From positions 1-30,271 of IMG/VR virus record IMGVR_UViG_3300030098_002588: DNA of 30,271 bases. One strand, written 5' to 3'. Source of the stretch: a virus. Positions 6,608-14,158 of the stretch are shown here, piece by piece. Position 1 is the stretch's first letter; each line of letters starts with the position of its first letter. A program made the position numbers and the translations under genes. The notes below the pieces were generated by a model that was not told the DNA's origin, searched no databases, and worked only from the letters and a program-made list of their open reading frames with translations.

Positions 6608-8170
6608 TTACTCTATAGGTGGTTGTTCTGGTTGTTGCATTCCTTGCATGTTCTCACTGTCAGCTAGTTTTGAATTAGCAAACTGACCAGCTTGTTCTAG
6701 TAAGGTCTGATTCTGTTGGATATTCATAGCCTCTTGCTTCTCTTCTTCCATCTGTTCTGGAGACTTAACAAGATTCAATACATCTATACCTTGTGCAGCA
6801 GCTAAACGTTTAATAGCTTCCTCTGGGTTTATGTATCTCATCAATGCCTCTGGACCAAGTGTCTGAGCAATGGTTGCTATGAACATATTCAAGCTTTCTC
6901 TATCCTGACCACGACCTAATGCATTAATACCTGCAACGATCTTGGGTCGTACTAAATCTTTAGGTAGCTTAGGTATCTCATTGGATCTCTGTAAGACCAA
7001 CAAGGTTCTAGCTAGGTATGGTATTAGGAATGAGACAGTAAGTAGAGAGAATATACCGCCGAGTTGTTGTTCAAGTTCTAGCTGTGTAAGCCTTACCTCT
7101 TCTGCTGTAACTCGTTCTGCATTCCTTACGTTCATCACAAGGAAGGCTTCTAGTAATCTCTTCTCTATCTGTTGAGCCATCTGTGCAGCAGTAGCAAAGT
7201 CAGCAGTCTTACCTACCTGAACTACTGTTACGTCTTCAGCTCGCCCTTGAACTATTGCACCATTAGCTGCTTTAGCTATGGTTGCTGGCTTAGTTGTTGA
7301 GCTAGGAGAGACAAGGAAGATAACCTTACTTGCTGCTGCTGCTCCTTCAACTAGAGCTTGTGATAATCCCTCTAAAGACTTTAGGTCTCCAAGAAATTCT
7401 TCTACCCTTCCACGTCCATACTGCTCTCCATCTACCTCATTAAAGGTCAACACAAGCCATGGGCTTGCATTCTTAGGAGCAGAACTTCTAGTGTCTGGGA
7501 TTATTTTGTCGTGACATTCTTGATGCCAGATCCATCTGCCGTTCTCTAGTTTCACGTACGTGTAAACTTCGACATCTTCAGATCCTGCACCCTGAGATTC
7601 ATCACTAACAGAGTTCGGGGTTTTAACTGGAAGGTCATAACCGAGAACATCTTTGTTTATCAACTCCTTTGTAACTATTTCTAGGACGTTACCGTTTCCA
7701 TCTCTGTTGACGACGTACCGATTCAGTGGGTAGTTCTTTATTCCATCTTTACCCATGAATAACAAAGCGTTACCACCAACAATTAAATGTTTAAGTGCTT
7801 GGTGGATAACTACTCTGTCATTTGATGCAGCGATATAGTCCATGACCATGCGCTCCATCTTGGAGAATGAAAGATCTAATTCACTACGTGCCTCTGCTGG
7901 TATATCTTCACCTAACTTATCGTCCCTTACCTGTAGCTTAAAGAATGTGGCTTGGGGAGGTAGCGTTGCAAGCATTAGCTTTGCTGCTAAGGCAACACAA
8001 CACTTGGCTCCCACTGATTGCCAAGGTACATTTAAGGTTTCATGTGTAGGTCTTGAAGAAAGATCGTCTGTTATTAGGTATGGTAACGTGAGTTTTGAAC
8101 ATTCAACTGCTTTGTCTAGGAATTGTCGTCGAGCTGTTTGCAGTTGATTGTACCTCTCACGAGCGAACAT
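6608..8170 (-). CDS. Portal (head-tail connector) protein, T7 gp8-like
   Basis: A 520-residue protein of the T7 portal family, which forms the dodecameric ring through which DNA is packaged and ejected. The N-terminal segment RERYNQLQTARRQFLDKAVE with LTLPYLITDD, the QSVGAKCCVALAAKLMLATL segment, WLVLTFNEVDGEQYGRGRVE and the NVRNAERVTAEEVRLTQLEL segment are family hallmarks. The length is close to T7 gp8 (536). ATG overlaps the stop of the upstream proline-rich gene (TGATG). Confidence 0.95.
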   Translation of the reverse strand: MFARERYNQLQTARRQFLDKAVECSKLTLPYLITDDLSSRPTHETLNVPWQSVGAKCCVALAAKLMLATLPPQATFFKLQVRDDKLGEDIPAEARSELDLSFSKMERMVMDYIAASNDRVVIHQALKHLIVGGNALLFMGKDGIKNYPLNRYVVNRDGNGNVLEIVTKELINKDVLGYDLPVKTPNSVSDESQGAGSEDVEVYTYVKLENGRWIWHQECHDKIIPDTRSSAPKNASPWLVLTFNEVDGEQYGRGRVEEFLGDLKSLEGLSQALVEGAAAASKVIFLVSPSSTTKPATIAKAANGAIVQGRAEDVTVVQVGKTADFATAAQMAQQIEKRLLEAFLVMNVRNAERVTAEEVRLTQLELEQQLGGIFSLLTVSFLIPYLARTLLVLQRSNEIPKLPKDLVRPKIVAGINALGRGQDRESLNMFIATIAQTLGPEALMRYINPEEAIKRLAAAQGIDVLNLVKSPEQMEEEKQEAMNIQQNQTLLEQAGQFANSKLADSENMQGMQQPEQPPIE

Positions 8171-8424
8171 CAGTTAAGACCCCCACCTTTATACATACCT
8201 GCATTTAATTTTGGTGCAAGCTTAATAGCTTGTGATCCAGTACCTTTTGCAAAGTTACTTCCCTTCTTTTTAGAACTCTGACTCTTAGCTCTCCTTACCT
8301 GTGGGTTTAAATCCTTTACTACAGGGTCAGGTGCTGGCGTAGGAGGGGTAGGGGGTAATGGTGGTGGTGGTGCTGGAGGTAATGGTGGTGGTGGTGCTGG
8401 TGATTTTTGATTAAATAAGCACAT
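8170..8424 (-). CDS. Proline-rich small virion-associated protein
   Basis: An 84-residue protein with MCLFNQKS at the N-terminus, then about 30 residues made mainly of Pro (runs of PPPLPPAPPP), then a basic tail (VRRAKSQSSKKKGS) ending in Gly-rich sequence. Proteins beginning MCxF with a Pro-rich stretch occur just before the portal gene in many T7-like cyanophages and resemble small tail-associated proteins in the T7 gp6.7/gp7.3 position. That placement, rather than detectable homology, supports a role in the virion. It shares one base with the portal ATG. Confidence 0.7.
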   Translation of the reverse strand: MCLFNQKSPAPPPPLPPAPPPPLPPTPPTPAPDPVVKDLNPQVRRAKSQSSKKKGSNFAKGTGSQAIKLAPKLNAGMYKGGGLN

Positions 8425-8615
8425 TAGATTTCTTCATCCATTATTGATCTGATGTATTCAATGACGCTGGCTTGACCAGCTCGATACATAATTGTTTGTA
8501 TGTCCTCTTTGGGATGGATTGGTTTCCAACCAAAGTTTTCCTCAAGCCTATTAATCAGCTCATCCAACCTATCGTTGTGGAGCTTAAGCGTATTGAGGGA
8601 GATTCCGGTTGTCAT
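8424..8615 (-). CDS. Small conserved protein after ribonucleotide reductase beta
   Basis: From ATG at 8615, 63 residues beginning MTTGISLNTLKLHNDRLDEL and ending IEYIRSIMDEEI. Mostly helical and acidic, with a MYRAGQASVIEY segment. It overlaps the 3' end of the reductase beta gene by 32 bases and the start of the Pro-rich gene at its own end. A TTG six bases upstream is in frame but ATG is preferred. No family recognised. Confidence 0.65.
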   Translation of the reverse strand: MTTGISLNTLKLHNDRLDELINRLEENFGWKPIHPKEDIQTIMYRAGQASVIEYIRSIMDEEI

Positions 8616-9300
8616 GTTCAAAGAAGGCAGGCATTCTTCCTGCTTTGGTAGCGTTTAGTTGTGGTGCTTTCCCCTTATACATAAGGTTGTCGCTTGTTTC
8701 GAGCCAAAATTTTCTGCTCAAATATTGATCGCTGTTCTCATACTTAAGAGGTTGCATGATCCAGTTGATCGTTGCTTTACGTAGCTTGTCTAGCGACGGG
8801 CTAGGGTCATGCCCCAGCTCCGCACAGACAAGTGAGTTAGTTGCAACATGAATCTGCTCGTCCCTTGAGATGTCTGCTGAAACCGTTGCCAGACCTGCGT
8901 CACCATTGAATCTAAAGAACGGTAGGAGTACGAAGAATATCGCTCTCTCTATCACTAACGCTTTAGTAATGGTGTGGTCAGGATGACTATTCCATGCGTC
9001 TCTTAATAGGAATGCTTCTTTCTCTGCAGTCTCATTAACACCATGGGCATTGACTATATAGTTTAATGCTAAGTCATGCCTCTCTTCATCTACTACGTTC
9101 GACTCTAGAAGCTTTCGTGAACGAGAAGGTACATCCTTCTCAAGAGCGTCGGTGATAAAATCCCCCACTGGTACTTCCATGTGACGTATTGCCAAAGCAC
9201 GGAAGATGGTCTCTTCAGCTCCTTCTTTAAATTTTCCTCTTGTTGTTTGGACAGGATTCCATGTTCGCTTCCTTGCGAGTAACTTCTCATACGGGTTCAT
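8584..9300 (-). CDS. nrdB: Ribonucleotide reductase class I, beta subunit
   Basis: A 238-residue ferritin-like subunit that holds the dimetal cofactor and generates the radical used by the alpha subunit. Metal ligands by alignment are Glu42, Glu72, His75 (DEERH), Glu119 (ERAIFF), Glu148 and His151 (RDEQIH). Four residues after His75, where classical subunits have the radical Tyr, there is Leu79; the nearest Tyr is at 81. The protein is much shorter than bacterial NrdB (about 375). ATG overlaps the alpha stop by four bases (ATGA), so the subunits are translationally coupled. This short form is typical of podovirus cyanophages. Confidence 0.92.
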   Translation of the reverse strand: MNPYEKLLARKRTWNPVQTTRGKFKEGAEETIFRALAIRHMEVPVGDFITDALEKDVPSRSRKLLESNVVDEERHDLALNYIVNAHGVNETAEKEAFLLRDAWNSHPDHTITKALVIERAIFFVLLPFFRFNGDAGLATVSADISRDEQIHVATNSLVCAELGHDPSPSLDKLRKATINWIMQPLKYENSDQYLSRKFWLETSDNLMYKGKAPQLNATKAGRMPAFFEHDNRNLPQYA

Positions 9301-10685
9301 TGTTGACAGTCACAGGTAATTTCTTCTGGGGTACTCAATATGTCTGCGAGGTAACTATCAACGTCTTCTTGATCTAAAGCAGCATAAGCATCTGACTTAT
9401 CTTGCACGTCTGACATCACTTGCAGAGAATAATAGAGAGAGGTTTGTGGACTCTTTAGCCACTCCTCTATAAATGCTTCATCGTAAGTCACCATGTCGCT
9501 CCAAGAGTTGAAGCTATAGCCATGAAGCAATCCTGTTTGGTTTAGCATGATCATTATCTGATCAGCTACCTTCTTATACGTATCCCATCCAACTTCGGAT
9601 GCGATCTCTACGTCACCATATTCATAATGTTGTACCCCAAATGTACCTGAGTCTCTATCAACTGAACGAGCTATAGGTGGTGCGATCTCTGGAGTTGACG
9701 TGAAGCCTTCGAGATCTTTACTTCTATATGAACAAGATGCAGTAGGAGCTATAGCGAATGCTCTATCCATCTCATAGTATTCCGCTTTTGCTGCAGCTTG
9801 TTGTATGCCCATATAAAGTTCCCGTGCTGCAATACCACTGGTACCTTCGACCCACTCTCCTTTGTTTACCTTCTCAAGTGAGTCACCAAACTGGGCATAA
9901 GTTATTTTGTTTTGTCTTAGGAAGTTAGCTAGTCCAAGGAATCCAAGTCCGACTTGGCGATCCTCTTCGGGCGGTTTATATTCTCCGCTAACTCCAACAC
10001 CTGTTTTGCCATGTAACTCGCACAACGAGGACATGCCTTCACTGAAAGCTGTACGCAGTTCTCCAATTTTACAAGCTCCCAAGTTGATGTGCTGTAGCAG
10101 ACATGTAGATCGTGATCCGATGAAGACTTCCAAACAGACGTTGCTGTAGATTCTGTTTCCATGTTTATCGTGCTTTATTTTGGCAAGCCAAATGTCCCCT
10201 TTGGAAATGCCTTTAAGGACGGCTCCTTTAACTTCTGAAGTTGCTTCTGCCCAGTCTTTAGGGGTGAGATTAATGCATCTTTTGACCCACGGAAGTTCAG
10301 CGCGGGGAGTATGTATGAAGTCGAGGATATCAGGACTCCCCAAATCAAGAGTAATAACGCAAGCACCGTTACGGTAGGTGCCCCCTCTCCTAAGAATTTC
10401 ATTTAGTGTTGAGTAGATTTTTGCAAATGAGACTGGTCCTGACGCAACAAGTGTGTCATTTCCTTTAATACTTTCAGTTCCTTTTGGTCTAAGTTTCGAC
10501 AAGTGGACTGCGACACCTGCTCCATTTCGTAGAGCATGTGATACAAATCTCCACGATGCTTCAATTCCATTTGGTCCCTCCATTGAATCGTCAACGACGA
10601 AAACAGTGCATGATACGGGTAGACGTGACTCTGGATCGTCGATCCATGACTGGACTCTTCCAGTTCTTGCTATTTTATTTGCCAT
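9297..10685 (-). CDS. nrdA: Ribonucleotide reductase class I, alpha subunit (short form)
   Basis: A 462-residue catalytic subunit reducing ribonucleotides to deoxyribonucleotides. Visible active-site residues: Cys26 (PVSC) and Cys195 (RSTC) as the redox pair, and Asn182-Cys184-Glu186 (NVCLEVF) with the thiyl-radical cysteine. The phosphate loop reads APTASCSYRS. The C-terminus ends CDCQQ, giving the Cys-x-Cys tail that relays reduction from a redoxin. There is no N-terminal ATP-cone, so the usual dATP inhibition through that domain should be absent, which would suit high dNTP demand. It follows the MazG-like gene without spacing and overlaps the beta gene by four bases. Confidence 0.94.
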   Translation of the reverse strand: MANKIARTGRVQSWIDDPESRLPVSCTVFVVDDSMEGPNGIEASWRFVSHALRNGAGVAVHLSKLRPKGTESIKGNDTLVASGPVSFAKIYSTLNEILRRGGTYRNGACVITLDLGSPDILDFIHTPRAELPWVKRCINLTPKDWAEATSEVKGAVLKGISKGDIWLAKIKHDKHGNRIYSNVCLEVFIGSRSTCLLQHINLGACKIGELRTAFSEGMSSLCELHGKTGVGVSGEYKPPEEDRQVGLGFLGLANFLRQNKITYAQFGDSLEKVNKGEWVEGTSGIAARELYMGIQQAAAKAEYYEMDRAFAIAPTASCSYRSKDLEGFTSTPEIAPPIARSVDRDSGTFGVQHYEYGDVEIASEVGWDTYKKVADQIMIMLNQTGLLHGYSFNSWSDMVTYDEAFIEEWLKSPQTSLYYSLQVMSDVQDKSDAYAALDQEDVDSYLADILSTPEEITCDCQQ

Positions 10686-11060
10686 TTATACTAAGTCCTG
10701 TAAGGTAGGTGGTTTATAATTTTTGCTCTTTAGAACTTTGCCGTCTTCCCTATACGTAGGCTTTCCATCCTCATCTAGTTTTGACATGTTGCTTTGATGG
10801 ACTCGACGTAGAGCTTCGTCTAAGTCCCAATTCATATTCGCTGCGTATTGGTAGCAGACATATACAAGGTCAGCTAATTCTTTAAGAGCATCTTCGTGAA
10901 GACTTAAGCTCTGTCTGAATAACATACCCTCTGCTTCTAGAAACTCTTTAACCTCTTCAAGTATTAGGTTCTTCTGTAAAGTTCTGGAAGGCAAGTTCTG
11001 GGAGTTCTGGACTCCGAACGCTTCCCTGAACTCTTTTGCTTGTTCTAGATTCGATTTCAT
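10686..11060 (-). CDS. MazG-like / phosphoribosyl-ATP pyrophosphohydrolase-type NTPase
   Basis: A 124-residue all-helical protein of the MazG/HisE superfamily. The metal-binding pattern is visible as EEVKEFLEAEG followed by DALKELADLVYV (ExxE ... ExxD). The C-terminal RVHQSNMSKLDEDGKPTYRE with VLKSKNYKPP is typical of the phage subfamily. Such enzymes hydrolyse nucleoside triphosphates or (p)ppGpp-like substrates; which substrate this one uses cannot be read from sequence. It overlaps the DUF3310 gene by over 100 bases and abuts the reductase alpha gene, placing it in nucleotide metabolism. Confidence 0.85.
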   Translation of the reverse strand: MKSNLEQAKEFREAFGVQNSQNLPSRTLQKNLILEEVKEFLEAEGMLFRQSLSLHEDALKELADLVYVCYQYAANMNWDLDEALRRVHQSNMSKLDEDGKPTYREDGKVLKSKNYKPPTLQDLV

Positions 11061-11244
11061 TAGATAGGTAATGGATGGCTTTGGTTAGATCTTCTATGTC
11101 GTCGTTCTTATAACCTGCTCTACATACATACTTGACTACGTTTCCGAGGTGGAATCCAAGTTCTTGGTCCCTAATAAAATCCCAAACATTAATGGTTCCC
11201 CTGCGGTAGTAGCTTGGTCCGTGGTCGTTGGTGGTTTCGGCCAT
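10957..11244 (-). CDS. DUF3310 family protein
   Basis: A 95-residue protein. Residues 10-65 carry the DUF3310 pattern: YYRRGTINVWDFIRDQELGF, HLGNVVKYVCRAG, EDLTKAIHYLSNEIE. Members are sometimes annotated as nucleotide kinases, without firm evidence. The C-terminal 30 residues lie outside the domain and overlap the MazG-like gene's start by 104 bases. Such a long overlap is unusual, but both starts look proper, since the MazG N-terminus MKSNLEQAKEFREAFG is family-like. Confidence 0.8.
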   Translation of the reverse strand: MAETTNDHGPSYYRRGTINVWDFIRDQELGFHLGNVVKYVCRAGYKNDDIEDLTKAIHYLSNEIESRTSKRVQGSVRSPELPELAFQNFTEEPNT

Positions 11245-11441
11245 GAATTTAATAAGTTTTGAACAGCATTTCCCAGCACCATATTCTGTTTTTGTAGTGC
11301 CATTAAGACAGTAATCAAATCCTTCTTAGTGGTTTTAGGATCATTAATTGCTATCTCAATTGACCTCAGCCGGAACTCTTGTTCCGTCGTTAACTTCATA
11401 CTCGGAGGTGGGGGTCCAGAGTATTGGTTCTTGTTTGTCAT
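11136..11441 (-). CDS. NblA-like protein (possible phycobilisome degradation adaptor)
   Basis: From ATG at 11441 the product is 101 residues; a second ATG at 11399 gives MKLTTEQEF directly. Residues about 15-65 resemble NblA: LTTEQEFRLRSIE, a linker, then an amphipathic helix ending LQKQNMVLGNAVQNLL (NblA pattern LSLEQEF.LR ... L...Y.Q.MVR......L). NblA links phycobiliproteins to Clp protease. The N-terminus has a PPPP run and the C-terminal 35 residues are Thr/Pro-rich and overlap the DUF3310 gene by about 109 bases. It overlaps the exonuclease end by 44-86 bases. The similarity is by eye over about 45 residues, so the family is probable, not certain. Confidence 0.55.
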   Translation of the reverse strand: MTNKNQYSGPPPPSMKLTTEQEFRLRSIEIAINDPKTTKKDLITVLMALQKQNMVLGNAVQNLLNSWPKPPTTTDQATTAGEPLMFGILLGTKNLDSTSET

Positions 11442-12120
11442 GGTCGTAGTCGTCTGTGGTAAGTATTCGTGCGAGCTGTGCATTGACTAATGCGTCTGCT
11501 TCAGTCAACCCTTTCTCTTCGAAGGTTTCGACTACAGCTTTCCATGTGTAACCTTTATCTTTAAAGATAGTTTCGGCACGCTTGATTCCTATAGTTGGAC
11601 AGCCTGCATATCCATCTGTATTATCTCCTGCCATTGATTGCACGAGATGCCATCTAGCACCTTCCTCTGGTGTGATGTCTACAGTTTCTTTGAAGTCATA
11701 TAGTCTGCCGGGGATTTGTCTCATGTCCTTATCAGGAGAGACAATAATATTTCCGGGGTACTTAGTAGCGTAGATACCTAAAGCATCGTCAGCTTCTAAA
11801 GTATCTTTAACTATTACTTTGTACTCAGACTTAAGTTTATTTATCACCCTTTTAAATCCACAGGGCTTTTTTCTATTTCGATGCCCCTTATATTCGGGCA
11901 GAATTTTTTTCCTAAAATTATTAGGGCTTGTAAAGAATAGGATCATCTCGTCGAATGAGCCGAATTCCCTACGAATTTTACCTAATTCACGTGTTACGCA
12001 CGAATAGGCTTCCTTGAAGGATGATGTAACGACCATAACGTCGTCTCCAAAATCAAGCTCTGTTTCAGTGGCAGCGCAACATTTGTAGACGATGTAGTCG
12101 CAGTCAATAAGTAGTTTCAT
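11356..12120 (-). CDS. 5'-3' exonuclease (T7 gp6-like)
   Basis: A 254-residue flap/5' exonuclease of the PIN-like fold. Metal-binding acidic residues are visible in MKLLIDCDYIVYK, DTLEADDALGIYAT and VSPDKDMRQIPG, followed by the helix-three-turn-helix DNA grip MAGDNTDGYAGCPTIGIKRA. In T7 this enzyme removes RNA primers and degrades host DNA to recycle nucleotides. The ATG overlaps the end of the LAGLIDADG endonuclease gene by 17 bases. Confidence 0.93.
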   Translation of the reverse strand: MKLLIDCDYIVYKCCAATETELDFGDDVMVVTSSFKEAYSCVTRELGKIRREFGSFDEMILFFTSPNNFRKKILPEYKGHRNRKKPCGFKRVINKLKSEYKVIVKDTLEADDALGIYATKYPGNIIVSPDKDMRQIPGRLYDFKETVDITPEEGARWHLVQSMAGDNTDGYAGCPTIGIKRAETIFKDKGYTWKAVVETFEEKGLTEADALVNAQLARILTTDDYDHDKQEPILWTPTSEYEVNDGTRVPAEVN

Positions 12121-12475
12121 TTAGGTGGTTAATTGCCTCTATAGCTTTTTCAGCTCTACGTTTACCGAAGTGTGGTAAGAACATTTTTAATATGCGTAAG
12201 ACTTCAGTTTTTTTACTTACTTCCCATGCCCAGAAAGGTTTATTAGTACCTTTATATGGACCATTTAAATTGCCATAACCAATAACATTGACAAATCTCT
12301 GCATGACATCTTTATCAGTCATACCTATTTTAAGATATCTATGTTTTGGTGTCTGTTTTTTTATGCAAATACTCCCTTCTCCTTCAAATAAACCTGCAGC
12401 CCAAACTATATCAGTGTACCTCTGACCAATTGCTGCCAGATTTTGCTTCTGCTGCGATAGGGCATCGTAATTCAT
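12104..12475 (-). CDS. LAGLIDADG-type homing endonuclease (single motif)
   Basis: From ATG at 12475 (GGAGAG four bases upstream) the product is 123 residues. DIVWAAGLFEGEGSICI is the LAGLIDADG helix with its acidic residue, followed by beta strands (RYLKIGMTDKDVMQRF, GYGNLNGPYKGTNKPFWAWE) and a helical end (VLRILKMFLPHFGKRRAEKA). Single-motif members work as homodimers. It is free-standing rather than inside an intron: its first 22 codons overlap the 3' end of the DNA polymerase gene in another frame and its end overlaps exonuclease. Homing into the polymerase-exonuclease junction is a common pattern in phages. Confidence 0.8.
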   Translation of the reverse strand: MNYDALSQQKQNLAAIGQRYTDIVWAAGLFEGEGSICIKKQTPKHRYLKIGMTDKDVMQRFVNVIGYGNLNGPYKGTNKPFWAWEVSKKTEVLRILKMFLPHFGKRRAEKAIEAINHLNETTY

Positions 12476-13682
12476 AATACTCTCCAGCTTTAACTGCTGA
12501 GAGTTCAAGGGTGAACTTAACGTCATTTATATCTTTGGGGTGGCACTCAAATTGCAATTCGTCGTGGATGAATCCCAATTGATGAGAGTGAACATTTATT
12601 TCTTTGAAAATTTGGTGGGCTATAACCATTTGCCGCTTAGCGACAATTCCGGCTGAGCCTTGTAAAAGGTAGTTGAGAGCCTTATGAGGGCTGTCTACTA
12701 AGATCTTGCGTCCATCTATACCTTTGATGAATCCCTGCTCTCCACGGGCTTTTACAGCCCTTAGAAGGTCGCCTAATCCATCAATAGCATCAACGTATGC
12801 AGCTCTTATTTCCTGACCTTTTTTCTTTGCTTTATTTGGTTTTAGTTGGGGGTCAACTGACAGACCTAACTTCTGATCTCCCCCGCCATACAAGAAGCAG
12901 TAGGTTACTGTCTTGACTTGTCTACGGGAAATACCAATTTTATCTGCGTTAACTTGGTGTATATCTCCATTAAGGAGGATGCTGGCATACCTGCCTCCGT
13001 CATATCGTGCAAGATAATGGGCAAGCATCCGTAACTCAATACCAGACAAATCAGCCCCGCACATAACAAGACCCGGTCCAGCAGTGAATAAAGCACGGAA
13101 TCTAGGGTCGCTCGGAGTTTGGCTAATGTTTGGTCGTCGATGTGCACAGCGAAAAGTATTAGTTGCTACTGAACAGTGATGATGTATCCGGCTAGACGTC
13201 GTAACAAGCTTCAGCCATGCGTTCACGCCTTCGCACAGAATCCCTAAAAGCTTCTTCAGCTCCAGACATCGAAGAAATTTCATCGCTATATCCGACCCAT
13301 GGTCCTTTAGAACCTTCTCGTCTATAACGGGCTTGCCGTTGGAGCTTATTGATAAGGGTGTCCATCCATAGTGAGTAGTCAAAATCCATGCGATATGATC
13401 TCTAGAGGTAACATTTAGTTCTTTTAGCTTTGTGAATTTGCATCCTTCTACATAACCTTTAGTCTGGTTATTTCTTTTAGGAGTGAATTCCGTGTCTGCA
13501 ACGAAAGCGTGCCTGTTTCGAAGTAACGCAGTAGTTTCTTCCAGTTCGCTTCTGAGATCTTGTTCAAGTTCCCATGCAGATTTCTCATCAAAATGCCATC
13601 CATATTCCTCTTGGGTAGTAAGTATTTGTGCAACCTGATGCTCTAGCCAGCACCAGTCAGGTAAGTCCGGAAGTGCTCGCAT
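12411..13682 (-). CDS. DNA polymerase, polymerase domain (T7 gp5-like, C-terminal part)
   Basis: About 423 residues from ATG at 13682 (MRALPDLPDWCWLEHQ). Family A catalytic motifs are intact: motif A VMCGADLSGIELRMLAHYLA, motif B RRQVKTVTYCFLYGGGDQ, motif C FIHDELQFEC. It ends SGSNWSEVH, like T7-type polymerases. The 3'-5' exonuclease domain is a separate frame upstream (13643-14158), overlapping by 40 bases from this ATG. A TTG at 13739 would add 19 unrelated residues. Fused by a -1 shift in the overlap, the two parts would give a polymerase of ordinary cyanopodovirus length, with the break at the domain linker. Confidence 0.92.
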   Translation of the reverse strand: MRALPDLPDWCWLEHQVAQILTTQEEYGWHFDEKSAWELEQDLRSELEETTALLRNRHAFVADTEFTPKRNNQTKGYVEGCKFTKLKELNVTSRDHIAWILTTHYGWTPLSISSNGKPVIDEKVLKDHGSDIAMKFLRCLELKKLLGILCEGVNAWLKLVTTSSRIHHHCSVATNTFRCAHRRPNISQTPSDPRFRALFTAGPGLVMCGADLSGIELRMLAHYLARYDGGRYASILLNGDIHQVNADKIGISRRQVKTVTYCFLYGGGDQKLGLSVDPQLKPNKAKKKGQEIRAAYVDAIDGLGDLLRAVKARGEQGFIKGIDGRKILVDSPHKALNYLLQGSAGIVAKRQMVIAHQIFKEINVHSHQLGFIHDELQFECHPKDINDVKFTLELSAVKAGEYYELRCPIAAEAKSGSNWSEVH

Positions 13683-14158
13683 AGTTTCATAGTTACTTTT
13701 ACGTCTTGGATGCAGTAGTCCTGCATGTCTTGTGTCCAATCCGCCCAGTCAGTCGTCTCACCAAAGTCACCTTTATACTCTCCTAGCCTGTAGCCGTATG
13801 ACTTAAGACTATGGCGTCCATATAGGTTGGTAGGCATATCCTTCCATTCCCTCTTCTTATCTATCTCATACATGTTTGGATGAAATAAACGAGAAAGAAC
13901 TAACGTATCGAATGGCTTACCTTCTAACTTAAAGTGAGGGTAGATCTTACGTATTGCGGGTATGTCATAACCAATGATGTTATGTCCGATTAGATGCTTA
14001 GCTTTAGATAACTGAACTAAACCATCAATAATGCTCGGACAATTTCCTTGGTTGTTATAAGCAGTTAGCTTGTCAGTGTCAGTGTCATAGGTAACTAGAC
14101 AATGAACTTTGGAGACCGTCTTTAATAATCCATTGGTCTCTATGTCGAATACGATCAT
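13643..14158 (-). CDS. DNA polymerase, 3'-5' exonuclease domain (N-terminal part)
   Basis: A 171-residue DnaQ-like proofreading domain. Exo I is MIVFDIETNGL, Exo II lies in HLIGHNIIGYDIPAI, Exo III is YCIQDVKVTMKL. It corresponds to the first third of T7 DNA polymerase and ends in the linker at a TAG. The polymerase domain follows in the -1 frame, starting within this gene. ATG overlaps the primase-helicase stop (TAATG). Whether the domains act as two chains or are joined by frameshifting cannot be told from sequence alone; no classical slippery heptamer stands out. Confidence 0.92.
   Translation of the reverse strand: MIVFDIETNGLLKTVSKVHCLVTYDTDTDKLTAYNNQGNCPSIIDGLVQLSKAKHLIGHNIIGYDIPAIRKIYPHFKLEGKPFDTLVLSRLFHPNMYEIDKKREWKDMPTNLYGRHSLKSYGYRLGEYKGDFGETTDWADWTQDMQDYCIQDVKVTMKLCEHFRTYLTGAG

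Noticed and set aside
13683-13739. TTG start for the polymerase part
   Set aside because: The added residues are the exonuclease codons read in the wrong frame and do not resemble polymerase.
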